From Phoenix dactylifera (lineage: Eukaryota; Streptophyta; Magnoliopsida; Arecales; Arecaceae): 64,000 nt of DNA. Both the position numbers and the translations under genes were made by a program. Below are positions 30,240 to 39,935 of this stretch, piece after piece (positions within the stretch are counted from its first letter, which is position 1; each line of letters opens with the position of its first letter). The stretch covers positions 3,823,001-3,887,000 of the forward strand of contig NW_024067666.1 of the NCBI RefSeq assembly GCF_009389715.1. The letters run 5' to 3'. A model generated the notes under the pieces. That model ran no database searches and was not told the origin of the DNA. It worked only from the letters and a program-made list of their open reading frames with translations.

Positions 30240-30987
30240 GTAAGAGGAAAATTTTACTCACCCGGACGGTATTGCAGCGGGTAATGTCCATGAAAGCGTT
30301 GTAGCTCATGGACTGCATCATGGCCCGGTCAGCCGGGAGCAGCGCGAGCCGAAATACCTCGCGCGCCACTTGTGGGTTTTCGAGGGCTGAGTCACCCTCG
30401 AACACTGACCAGGTGGGTGCATAGGGCACCCGTTCCTCCGAGCCTGATAGGCCCGGAAGGCCAGCATCGGCTGGCCTAGGCAGAGCCGACCCCGGGGCTC
30501 CCTGACTGCTCCCCGTCGCGGAGCTAGGGGGCTGGGGTCGGATGAGCGGCCGATCTGACCGCCGCACAACTATAGCGGGGCGTGCAAGCACGGGACTCGC
30601 TGAACTCCTCCCCTGGTCGGCAACTGGAGCGTCCTGCCGACCAGGGACCTGCGCCAAGGGCGCCAGGCATAGGGGCACCATCGGGGCTCTGGAGCCCGAG
30701 CCCCCGGAGCCCGCGCCCTCTCTCCGATCAGCCTCAGGGCGTGCGGGCTGAGAAGGACCCGCCTCGGAGTCAGCGGGGCGAGAAGGCCCCGCCTCGGGAT
30801 GCGCAGGGCGAGAAGGCCCCGCCTCGGGATGCGCGGGGCGGGAAGGACCCACCTCGGCCACCACTGCCGCCGAGGGAGTCGAGGTTGCCGAGACCTTCTG
30901 CTTCTTTCTCGACTCGGTGGGCTCTCCTGAGAGCTCGGCCGCTCTCTTCTGGAAGCGAGTATAAAGAACTTCGCTCTTCGTCACCAT
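30229..30987 (-). other. antisense frame of the LTR element: Pro/Ser/Ala-rich part with repeats
   Basis: A disordered Pro-rich frame with a 10-residue peptide repeat (GPSRPAHPEA, four to five copies). An intron-like segment with GT and AG ends lies on each side. It shares strand and spacing with the frames at 29388-30239 and 31129-31725, so the three probably belong to one antisense unit. Confidence 0.55.
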
Positions 30988-31128
30988 CTTTGCGATGTCT
31001 GCAAAGACGAATAAAATTAGAACATTAGAACAATTAAGGAAATAAAAGGTTGCTGTAACTATCCTTACCCTGAGGACGTGCCGAGCTCAGGCCCACGTTC
31101 ACCAGAGCGTCCTCGCTAATGAGGCCGT

Positions 31129-31725
31129 TCAGCAAAATCCCGTCCCCAAGGCTGCGGATGGTGTCGAGGATCTCCTGCTCACGCGGAGAAAGCTGGGGGG
31201 GCCTGTTGATGGACTTAAGCTGGGCCGGCCTCCACCTGGGGTCAAACCCCAGGACCGTTCAGAGCCCAGGAAGAAGAATTTCTCCTTCCAGCCATGAATG
31301 GATGAGGGGGCACCATGGAAGAGTGGCCGACCCGCCCGAAGGGCAATGTAGAGCCACTCCCCGTCTCCCGGATTCGACTTAAAAATAAAAAGTCGCCGGA
31401 AGACGTTGACAGAGGTAGGAATCCCCTGCAGTAAACACAGTGACAGGAAGCCCATCACTGTCCTCCAAGCGTTCGGAGTAAGTTGCGCCGGAACCAACTG
31501 GCATACCGCCAGCAACTCATTCACGAAGCTGTGAAGAGGAAACCGGAGGCCGGCCCAGAGTGACTCCGAGTGCACTCCGATCCGGCCCACCGGAGGATCG
31601 GTTATCCGATCCCTTCGCCTGGCGGGTTCCAAACGGAACCCGTGAAGAGGGAAAAACCACTCTTCGGTCATCTCGACCTCCAGGACACTCATGGTGGACA
31701 CTACTTCACTAGGCAAAGAACCCAT
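31129..31725 (-). other. antisense frame of the LTR element: putative gypsy-type domain (PF04195-like)
   Basis: The frame begins at an ATG. It contains FPLHSFVNELLAVCQLVP and LTPNAWRTVMGFLSLCL, then FRRLFIFKSNPGDGEWLYI and GWKEKFFFL. These match my memory of the plant domain called putative gypsy type transposon (PF04195), which accompanies Ty3/Gypsy elements. It lies about 140 bp downstream (in antisense sense) of a TATATAAA box. It is probably slightly broken. Its role is unknown. Confidence 0.65.
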
Positions 31726-31862
31726 TGCAAGAGAGAGAAGTCAAAAAGAAGGGGGACCTGGGGAAGATGCCGGAGAAAAGGGACTTCGGTCTGAGGAAGA
31801 CTGGAAGAATAGGAAGCTGGAAGCAGAAAGCAATAGAAAGAGGACAGGGGGCCGGGGGAGAG

Positions 31863-31870
31863 TTTATATA
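31863..31870 (-). promoter_or_regulatory. TATA-like box for the antisense unit
   Basis: On the minus strand CTATATAAAC lies about 140 bp before the ATG of the antisense frame. It is the only strong TATA match in the vicinity, so an internal antisense promoter is plausible. No transcript evidence is available. Confidence 0.5.
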
Positions 31871-32242
31871 GACCTCCCCAACGGCCCGGATCAGCGAAGA
31901 AAACGCTGCGTCCCGGTTAGATGATAACACGTGTCGGTCTAAAAGACAGAACGACGCATTTAATTAGGGCTAGCGCTTCGAACATCGAAGCGCCCCATCG
32001 GATCGTGCGGAAAGGCGTCCGCAATCGAAGATCGTGCGGCCCCATCATGAGCCCACGACGCGAGGACGCTTCGCAAAAAGTGTCCCAATAATGAGGCTTT
32101 TCGGGAAAGAAGAGACGCCGCCTATTAAAGGCACCTCGAAGCTTCCGATAATTCAAAACGCGCAGTAAATCGAAATTTTCGGAATTCGTAATGACCCAAC
32201 TAAAGCTACTTCCCGCGCTCCAGCTGGTAGCCAACTGGAACT

Positions 32243-32259
32243 CGGAAGTCGGGGGGTAG
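32243..32259 (+). other. polypurine tract
   Basis: GGAAGTCGGGGGGTAG-like purine run directly before the 3' LTR, where plus-strand priming is expected. Two pyrimidines interrupt it. Confidence 0.6.
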
Positions 32260-33471
32260 TGTTGGGGGAAAAACCCCAAGTCATACATCCACGGAGGCGC
32301 TCGGCCAAAGCGCGCCGACCGGAAAGCTGCTCGGCCAAGGAGTGCCGACCAGAGAGCTGCTCGGCCAAAGAGCGCCGACCGGAAAGCTGCTCGGCCAAGG
32401 GGTGCCGACCAGAGAGAGCGCCAAGAAGAGGCGCCCAGCCAAAATAATCAAAATAGGGATGCTCGGCTAAAAAGAGCCGACCAGGGGGCAAAAAGCGCCG
32501 AATAGAGGCGCTCTGCTAGAAGGTGCTCGCCTAAAGAGCGCCGACCAGGAGTACTCAGAGCGGCCCCGCCACAGGGCGCCCCATTGGGCGACCAGCTCGG
32601 CTCGGCACCCCTGCCGAGCCGATGCCTTAATGTTTAACCTCCGCCTAAAGTCCAAGTGACTTGACAACTCTTACAGCTTGTAACCTGCCGTTATCTCCAA
32701 GCCATCAAGGCATAAGATCTTCGCAGGCATTCGCCACGACCTGCTATTAATGCATGAGACTCCCTCAAGTCTCCGATGCACTCAGTCATTTAATGAACAC
32801 GGCCCAAGACGATCTCCGGATCACTGAACCATCAGAGCGTATGGCTCTACCTGACCGTCGGTTCATTCGGTAATAAATGCACTTACCATCCACGGACCCC
32901 AGGCCCACCACGGCCGGCGGTTCAACAACTCCAACAGGTCCGATCGACCGTGACAACTCCCTGGTTCCGGTCTGATCCGGTCCCGTTCTCCACTACGCCA
33001 TTAATGGGCTAAATCGTGCCCAATTATCACAGAACAGGACAAACCTCCTGTCACCTCCCAGGTAACCAAATCCTTTTATAAAAGGAAGCCTGGGGGGAAG
33101 AGGGAGGGGACTCTCAGGACCCTTGGGACTGAACCCTCTTGGACAGCACAGATACAATGGATGACATCATCTTCTTCATCTTCTTGATCTAATCTAAATA
33201 TTCTGGCTGTCTTCTCCACATACTCTCCTCCCCGCTCTCTCCACATACTTGCCCCCTCTGACTTAGGCATCGGAGGGCCGGCGCCGGGGAGCCCGGCCAC
33301 CGGCTTTTTTGCAGGACAGGACAGGACTGGACGCACCACCCCTCTTCGGACGCTCCCACGCCCCACGGTGGAGGACGCAGCCGGCCGGCGCATCGCCGTC
33401 CGCCCCCTGCAGCAGCGGAGCTCCTCCTTCCCCGGCTTCGCGGCGGCCCCCGGGTTCAATTTCCAGCAACA
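32260..33471 (+). repeat. 3' LTR (1212 bp)
   Basis: Near-identical partner of 20725-21935, with about twelve substitutions and one single-base length difference by eye. It starts TGTTGG and ends CAACA, followed at once by the GGGAT target duplication. Confidence 0.95.
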
Positions 33472-33476
33472 GGGAT
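33472..33476. repeat. right target-site duplication (GGGAT)
   Basis: It matches 20720-20724 exactly and so fixes the right boundary of the LTR element. Confidence 0.93.
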
Positions 33477-33764
33477 GTTGTGGTATCCTACCCAATCTAA
33501 CCTTCATCCTATCCTTCTTGTTTCGGCGGCCCCCACCCCTAGGAGTGCTCAAGACCATGATGGATTTCTGATTGGAGATTATGTGGGGAGACTCATTTGT
33601 GTTGCCTCCAGATTACTGCCTTTAAATCCAGTGCCAGCATCAGTCTTACAAGCAGCCTAGGAAGGCTTGTGTGCAACTTATTTTGGCTTAATGCCATATA
33701 GATATGGCTAAAGAGAGACTCACAAAATGTGCAAGGAATTCAATAATCTCCACCAAGTAACCCC
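33477..33764. other. short flank between LTR element and LINE
   Basis: About 290 bp of non-coding sequence separates the two insertions. It continues the pre-insertion sequence left of 20720 and right of 39691. No gene is seen. Confidence 0.5.
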
Positions 33765-33779
33765 TCCTCAAAATTCTTT
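33765..33779. repeat. left target-site duplication of the LINE
   Basis: TCCTCAAAATTCTTT (15 bp) recurs exactly at 39676-39690 on the other side of the LINE. It abuts the A-tail, as target-primed reverse transcription predicts. Confidence 0.93.
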
Positions 33780-33808
33780 TTTTTTTTTTTTTTGCTAATA
33801 CGGGTGGA

Positions 33809-36800
33809 TCATACCTGTCGGGTACGGATACACCCAATAAAGTCAAAAAATAGGATACTTCGGAGTGCCAAAGGCAACTCCCCATCACCAGTCCACAATG
33901 TGTCTCCGGAATGGCAAGCTACAAATGCAGCCACCCAATCCGCAGCCCCATTGGCTTCACGGTAGATGTGCTTGGCCTGAAAGGCCCCTCCATCCCTCGC
34001 CATAGTCCATATATCACGAAGCAAAGGGTGGTCACTACCGTCACCCTTAGGACCCTCTCGGATCCAACTGATAACGGTGGCAGAATCACCCTCTAGGGTG
34101 ATAGACCTAGCCTGTAACACGCACCGAGCATGACGAAAGCCTGCCCAGGCAGCGCTCAGCTCCGCACTCGGAACCGAGGTATCAAATAAGTGACTACCAC
34201 CAGCGGCTACAACCCTAGCGAAAGGGTCCCGAATGACGAAGCCCGCACCACCCCTCGTGCCACCATCTAGGACTGACCCGTCAAAATTGACCTTGAGAAA
34301 ACTCGGGGGTGGGGGCTCCTAGGTGAAAAACACCGTGTGAGATGCTGCCGAAGCAAGGTGGGGGCCCCAGATGTCCCGAGCTGTCAAGGTCCCTCCAGTG
34401 GAGGAGGCATGACACATCTCTGCCGCCTGACTCCGGGCGCTCTCGGCCACAAATCTCGGCGGCATACATCGTTCACCAAAAATACGAGCGTTCCTAGCCA
34501 ACCAGATCTGGTAGGCAGTGCAGCTCACTCGAGTCACCTCCTGACGAAGCGCCGGAGACTCCGAGGCCAGGCGCATGGCCTGTAAGAACTGGTCCCTACA
34601 GAACCATACCGGCTGCGGAACCCCAGCCAAACGCCAAGTATCCCTCGCCCTAGAGCACCGAAACAAAGTATGGTCGACCGTCTCGGCCACACCGCACACC
34701 CCACACTCCAGGGGGATCCTCAATCCTCGTCCACCAAGTACTGCTCTCGTTGGAAGACGATCCCAGACCACCTTCCAGAGGAACAGCGCAACCCTCGGGA
34801 GAAGGCCCAATCGCCAGATCCAGGCACAGTCAGGACCAGGTACATACTCCCGCCTAAGAATGCGGGAAAGGACGCTCATCCTGACTCTGGGACTGGTCGA
34901 GGAGCTCCACACTCGTACATCTGGTCCACCACTCTGTGGCAGAGGGAGGGAGCGAATCCGCTCCGCCAGATGCTCCCCGAAGAAGCGGGCTAACCGAGTC
35001 TTGTCCCATCCAGCCTCCCCGGGAGTCATAAGATCACAGACCTGTAAACCCTCCCCAGCCTCAACACTAACAGTAGTCGGCCAACGGCACAGGGGGAGGC
35101 CATCAACCCATGAGTCCCTGGTCACGTCAATACTGCGGCCATCGCCTATCAGCCATCGAGTGTGAACCGACACCATGGGCACATATCTCGCAATCTCACG
35201 CCATAAAAAGGAACACCCCCGCCCACCTCGAACCCCGCCCTCCCGGCCTACCCCCCATAGCGGGCGGTCATGATCCGGGTCCAGAAGCTCTGCGGCTCCA
35301 GGATGAAGCGGGAAGCGTGCCGGGCGAGGAGCACCTCTCGTCTCTCCCGGAGAGACAACACCCCAAGGCCACCCTCCCTGAGAGGGAGGCAAATACTCTC
35401 CCATGCCACCAGGTGCACCCCACGGCCCCCACCAAGCGAGCCCCATAAGAAGCCCCGAATCAGTCGTTCAATCTTTAGTAGGACGGATCGTGGTACCACC
35501 GTGCTAGTCATGAGATAGATAGGCATAGAGCCCAAAACAGATCTAATCAGCAAAACTCTACCCATCATAGATAGAGACGCTGCTCGCCAACCCTCTAGCC
35601 TACTCTGGACCCGTTGCACCATCCCGGAGCACTCAGATACACGCAGTCTCCTACCTGTGATCGGAACACCCAGGTATGTCCAGGTCCCGTCCTGCTCAGG
35701 CATCTCCAGAATCCTCCGAATCTCACGTCGAACCCCGAGTGGCGAACTCGGGCTAAAGGAGATAGAGGATTTCTGGGCATTCACTCTCTGACCAGATGCA
35801 TAGCAATAGGCAGCCAAAGCCCGCCTAATAGCCAGGGCATCTGCTACGCGGGCACGCGTCAGGAGTAGGCAGTCATCGGCGAATAGTAAATGGGATATCG
35901 GCTGGGCCCCTAGAGCTGGGACGTAAGCCTCCAGCTCTCCGGCGACACATGCAGCCCGCAGCAATCGAGACAAAACATCAGAACAGATGATGAATAGGTA
36001 CGGGGATAGCGGGCATCCCTGCCGAAGCCCCATAGTAGAGCTAAAGAATGGGGACGGAGAGCCGTTGATCAAGATGGAGAACCGCGGACTCCGAACACAC
36101 CCCATAACCCAACCAATCCAGGTCTCATGGAAACCCAGACTCTCCAAAGCTCGCCTAAGAAAACTCCACCTGATTCTATCGTAAGCTCGCTCCATGTCCA
36201 GCTTGATAGCCATCAGGCTTCGACGCTTCGGGGCCCGGCGAAGATCCCACATCATCTCTTGGGCCACCATAGCGTTATCGAAAATACTCCTACCTCCAAC
36301 AAAAGCACCTTGCTCTTGACAAATAATGCCGGAGAGGAAAGGCTTCATACGATCCATCAGAATTCTTGCCACCACTTTGTATAAAGTAGTGCACAAACTG
36401 ATCGGTCTAAAGTGGCACGGCTCGGACGCATCCGTTCGCTTAGGTATAAGCGTGACAAAAGTGGCCTTCCAGTCGTCAGGCATACCTGACCGACTAAAGA
36501 AACACAGGACCGCTTCTACCACTGCGAACCGAACGATGCTCTAGTATCTCCAGAAAAAGAAAGGAGGGAAGCCATCTGGGCCCGGAGCCCTGTCCTCGCC
36601 CAATGCCCAGACAGCCTCTCGCACCTCCCCCTCCGTCACTGGTCGAACCAATAGTGCATTCGCAGCCACCCCGATTTGGGATTCAGCTCTCGGGAGCAAG
36701 CCAGCAACGTCCGACCCACTATCCTCCGTCCAGCGGGAGCGAAAGAACTCGAGTAGGATGTGGCTAATCGCCGAATCATCGTCCACCCAAAGACCCCGCT

Positions 36801-37953
36801 CATCCCGCAAGGAACGAATAGTGTTCCTCTGCCTCCTAATAACCGTCGATCGGTGAAAGAAACTAGTGTTCCGGTCACCCTCTCTGACCCACTGAATTCT
36901 GGATTTCTGTCTCCAGAAAATCTCATGTTGCCGTAGGATCGAGTGGTGGGTGGCGAGTAGTCCCCGGAGGCTCACCATATCAGCCTCTGGGAGCACGCCC
37001 ACCTGATCCTCCCTGCTTTGGAGGGCAGCAATCGCACCCTCCACATCTTCCAGCTTCCTAAAAATATCACCTACGACCTCCCGATTCCAGCGACGTAGCC
37101 GTCGCTTGGTCAATTCCAGTTTTCGTGAAATCCTCTGCATGGCGTCGCCGTGGACCGGCAGACCCCAAGCTCCCCGGACGATGTCCCAGGATTGAGGAAA
37201 GGATAGCCAAACTTTCTCGAAACGGAATGGGCTACGATGACTCGAGCCTGATGCCGTCGAGAACAGCAGAGGACAATGATCCGAAGCAATCCGAGTAAGA
37301 TGGCTAACCCTATAGGACGGAAATTTGATGAGCCAGTCAGTAGAAGCAACAACCCTGTCCAGTCGCTCCCACACCCTAGCTCGTCCGGATTGGTTGTTAC
37401 ACCAAGTGAAGCGCGGACCTGAGAAACCCAGATCTACTAGGCCGTTCCGCGAGAGGAAATCGCGGAACTCCCTCCTATCCACTGAGTCAGTGAAGGCCCT
37501 GCCTCCTCGTTTCTCACTCTCCTCCAAGATACAATTGAAGTCACCCACCATCACAGCCGGAAGGCCCAGAGCAAGTAGGTGGGTGAGCTCATCCCACAGA
37601 ACCCTCCTGGTTCGATGGTTAGTGCTGGCATACACTCCGCACAAGACCCACGGAGCAGCGTTAGGTTCCGAGATGGTCATGATGACCTGTTGGGAGCAGT
37701 TGTGGAATACGTCAATCGTAGCCACACCCCGCTTCCACAGAGCCACAATGCCCCCCGACAACCCCTGGGAGTCTACTGCATACGACTCCCAGTCAACCTC
37801 TAACCGTCGTAAGACACGACTGAGTCCTCTACCGGAAAGTCGTGTTTCATAAAGTAGGCAGATCTCCGGACTATGGATCTGGACCAGCCGCCTAAAGGAT
37901 GACATAAAGGCCAGCTTAGCCGCCCCTCTACAATTCCACGCAAGAATCCTCAT
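33809..37953 (-). pseudogene. LINE ORF2: APE endonuclease, reverse transcriptase, zf-RVT, RNase H
   Basis: It starts at ATG 37953. APE motifs: RILAWNCRGAA, LLYETRL, VMVGDFNCIL and ASDHCPLLF (37953-37240). RT motifs: LIPKRTDASEPCHFRPIS, KLDMERAYDRIRW, LRQGCPLSPYLF and LLFADDCLLL (about 36480-35800). Then zf-RVT (RVALFLWKVVWDRLPTRAVL, CGVCGVAETVDHTLFRC) near 34810-34630, and an RNase H domain (VNFDGS, AELSAAW, LEGDSATVISW, YREANGAADWV) at about 34300-33850. Breaks: a TAG at 36541-36543, a frameshift near 35260 beside a run of six G, and a TAG at 34319-34321. Family knowledge: plant L1 elements with an archaeal-like RNase H are described, and this fits. The catalytic acidic residues look kept. 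Confidence 0.9.
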
Positions 37954-39674
37954 GGGAAAAAGTCCGAGAGGTCGGCCACAGGCTCATCGACCCTCTGGGC
38001 CATAGGGTCTATCACCATCTCACAATCAGGATCACCCTGCTGACCCTCATCCGTGCTAGTCCCAGACACTACTCGCAGCACAGCCGCCTTCACCCGTTGA
38101 ACAACAGTCGAGTGATCCACGGTCGAGCGAGTAGCCCCCTCATGACCACTGGGGTCCCCTACCCCTGGCTCCACCAGTACAAGCGTATCCCGCCTCATCG
38201 ACTCCACAGGTGCCGACGTATCCCGCCCCACCAAGGAGTCGCTCATGGGGCAGTCGTCGCAGATGGGAACCTCACTCGTACTAGTCGCGTCACCCAGCTC
38301 TGACTCGCCCGAGGCACCATCTCCCTGTCCCACAGCCACCTCTAGAGAACCTAGAGAGGCGAGGCAGACGGACGGCGGGTCCTGCCCCGGGGCCTGAGCC
38401 CCGAAGTGGAACTCGCTGGCACTGGGCCCCGCAGCCTGGGCTAGTGGGTTGGGCCCTGAATCGGACCCCATAAGGCCCGTTTGGGCCGTGAACAGTGGGA
38501 GGCCCCCGCCCACAGGGGCCTTCCCACGGTCATCCGCGCGAGGCCCAGCCAAGCTGGGCCACGCGTTAGCCTCCGCGCGACGGGCCAGGGGGCCCGTCGC
38601 GCGGTTCACCGCGTGAAACACGCGGGGCACACGTGCCCCGCGAGTCGCTAGTCCTCCGTGGCCCGCCCGACCTCGGCCCAAGGAACGGCCCACCTCCAGA
38701 AGCCCAGAGATCCTGTTCCGTTTCTTGGGCTGAAGCACGGGCTGGCCCATCGACCCAGAACACGGCCCGGCCTGATCCGACAGACCGGCCCGAGTCCCCA
38801 GCAACCCAGTCCTGTTAGCCGAGGGCACCGAGTCGACTCGTCCCGCGATCGAGTCACCAGCCATGTCAACTCGGGAGCTCTCCTCATGTCCGCCAGTGGC
38901 CCGGGCCGCCACCACCGGCGGGGAGTGGCGGCGGGCCACCTTCGTAGGCTTTTGCCAGCCCTCAAGATCCGGCGGGGACACCGGAGGGCTGGTCGAGGAG
39001 GGGGGACTCGGCGGAGTAGGTCGAGGTAAGGGGGACCCCGCAGAAGGCTCGGTCACCTTCCCCCGCTCCGGCGGACCCTTCTCCCGTGGCTGCCGGGCGC
39101 GGGATGTGACCAACCACGGGCCATAGATCAGGCCCGAACCCACATCCCCCGGTGAACTAGCTCCGGTCGGAGTCGGAGCCCCAAACCGGCACGCCGGCTC
39201 GAGGTGCCCGATTCTACCACACCGGACGCACAGGTCCGAAACGCTTTCGAAGACAAAGGGCTGCCAAATGGTCTTCGACCTTCCCTGTATCCGAATCCCT
39301 GGGAGGAGGGGTTCGGAGGCGTCGATAGCCACCTTAACCCTAGCGAAACCCATGGCACGCCGCCCCTCTGTGACACTGTCAACGGCCATGGGCCTCCCTG
39401 CCTTGGCGGCGATGTCCATAATGGTCGAGGGCGACCAATACTCCGGGGGGAGCCCCGGTAGCCGGAGCCAGACCACCACGGACTTCACAGGGGTTTCCCT
39501 GGGTAGAAAGTCCGGCGCCCACGGCTCCATAGCCAAAAGTTGGCCGGCCACCACCCAGGGGCCCTCCAACAGAGCTCGGTCCCGGAGCTCCGGCGACCGG
39601 AACCGCAAAGCAAAATGATCTTCAGCGAGGGAGACCCCCACCACCTCCCCTGTTTTCTTCAACCGGGCGGCCAC
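37950..39674 (-). pseudogene. LINE ORF1 (nucleic-acid-binding protein), N-terminally truncated
   Basis: 574 codons remain, open from the truncation edge to the stop. The front part is DUF4283-like: LRFRSPELRDRALLEGPWVV, then VVVWLRLPGLPPEYW and IAAKAGRPMAVD. A CCHC zinc knuckle follows (CVRCGRIGHLEPAC, about residues 150-163), then a long Pro/Gly/Ser-rich disordered tail. No ATG heads the frame; the first codon at the element edge is GTG, which fits 5' truncation of the LINE. The stop overlaps the ORF2 ATG as ATGA, so ORF2 may be reached by termination-reinitiation. In the family this protein coats the LINE RNA. Confidence 0.85.
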
Positions 39675-39675
39675 G

Positions 39676-39690
39676 TCCTCAAAATTCTTT
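39676..39690. repeat. right target-site duplication of the LINE
   Basis: TCCTCAAAATTCTTT, identical to 33765-33779. Confidence 0.93.
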
Positions 39691-39935
39691 ACTCAGCATA
39701 TTTGGCAAACTAAAAGAGCCGTCCAAGCTCTCATTATTGCGACAGATAGAGAGAATAACAAAAAAGAAAAGAAAAGAACAAGAGTGTACAATATTTATGT
39801 GGTTCGATTTATTGATCTATGTCCATAGGCAAAGATGCTGCAAAAATTTTATTATAGAAACTGAAGATTACAAAGCACGAGATTTCCTCGCAAATTCTAA
39901 CGTCCAATGCACCCAATTTCTAAAACACTCAATTC
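39691..39935. mobile_element. possible worn LTR fragment
   Basis: The string GAGAGAATAACAAAAAAGAA, then ATGTGGTTCG and CTATGTCCATAGGCAAAGATG resembles a stretch I associate with LTRs of plant Copia elements (acgtggttcgg..cctacgtccacgg). Only this similarity supports it. No ends, partner LTR or coding sequence could be found, so it is a tentative fossil. Confidence 0.3.

Larger units (their letters stand above)
20725..33471 (+). mobile_element. Ty3/Gypsy LTR retrotransposon, Tat lineage (Retand-like), with antisense frames
   Basis: A complete-looking 12.7-kb insertion: LTR, primer site, gag, protease, RT, two RNase H regions, integrase, a 5-kb 3' region with tandem repeats and antisense frames, a polypurine tract and the second LTR, bounded by GGGAT duplications. 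The order PR-RT-RH-INT makes it Ty3/Gypsy. The second RNase H after the first, the absence of a chromodomain, the long 3' region and the antisense frames place it in the Tat group. The LTRs differ at about a dozen sites in 1.21 kb (about 1%, counted by eye). At a commonly used plant LTR rate of 1.3e-8 per site per year this suggests roughly 0.4 million years. The coding part is broken, with about four to six interruptions by eye, so it is a recent but defective copy. Confidence 0.93.
33780..39675 (-). mobile_element. L1-type LINE with C-terminal RNase H, 5'-truncated
   Basis: A 5.9-kb minus-strand element. Its A-tail (T-run 33780-33794) and a perfect 15-bp target duplication show it arrived by target-primed reverse transcription. 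Its 5' edge falls inside ORF1 coding sequence with no 5' UTR, so it is truncated. Gene order is ORF1 (DUF4283-like plus zinc knuckle), then ORF2 (APE endonuclease, RT, zf-RVT, RNase H). ORF2 carries two in-frame stops and one frameshift, so this copy is inactive. The perfect duplication and few breaks suggest it is fairly young. Confidence 0.93.

Noticed and set aside
29335-30304. Plus-strand frames over 29.3-30.3 kb
   Set aside because: They are shadows of the GC-rich antisense frames. The minus strand has the coiled-coil periodicity and intron signals.
38097-39618. Plus-strand frames over the LINE ORF1 region
   Set aside because: They are shadows of the GC-rich, Pro-rich tail of ORF1 on the minus strand.
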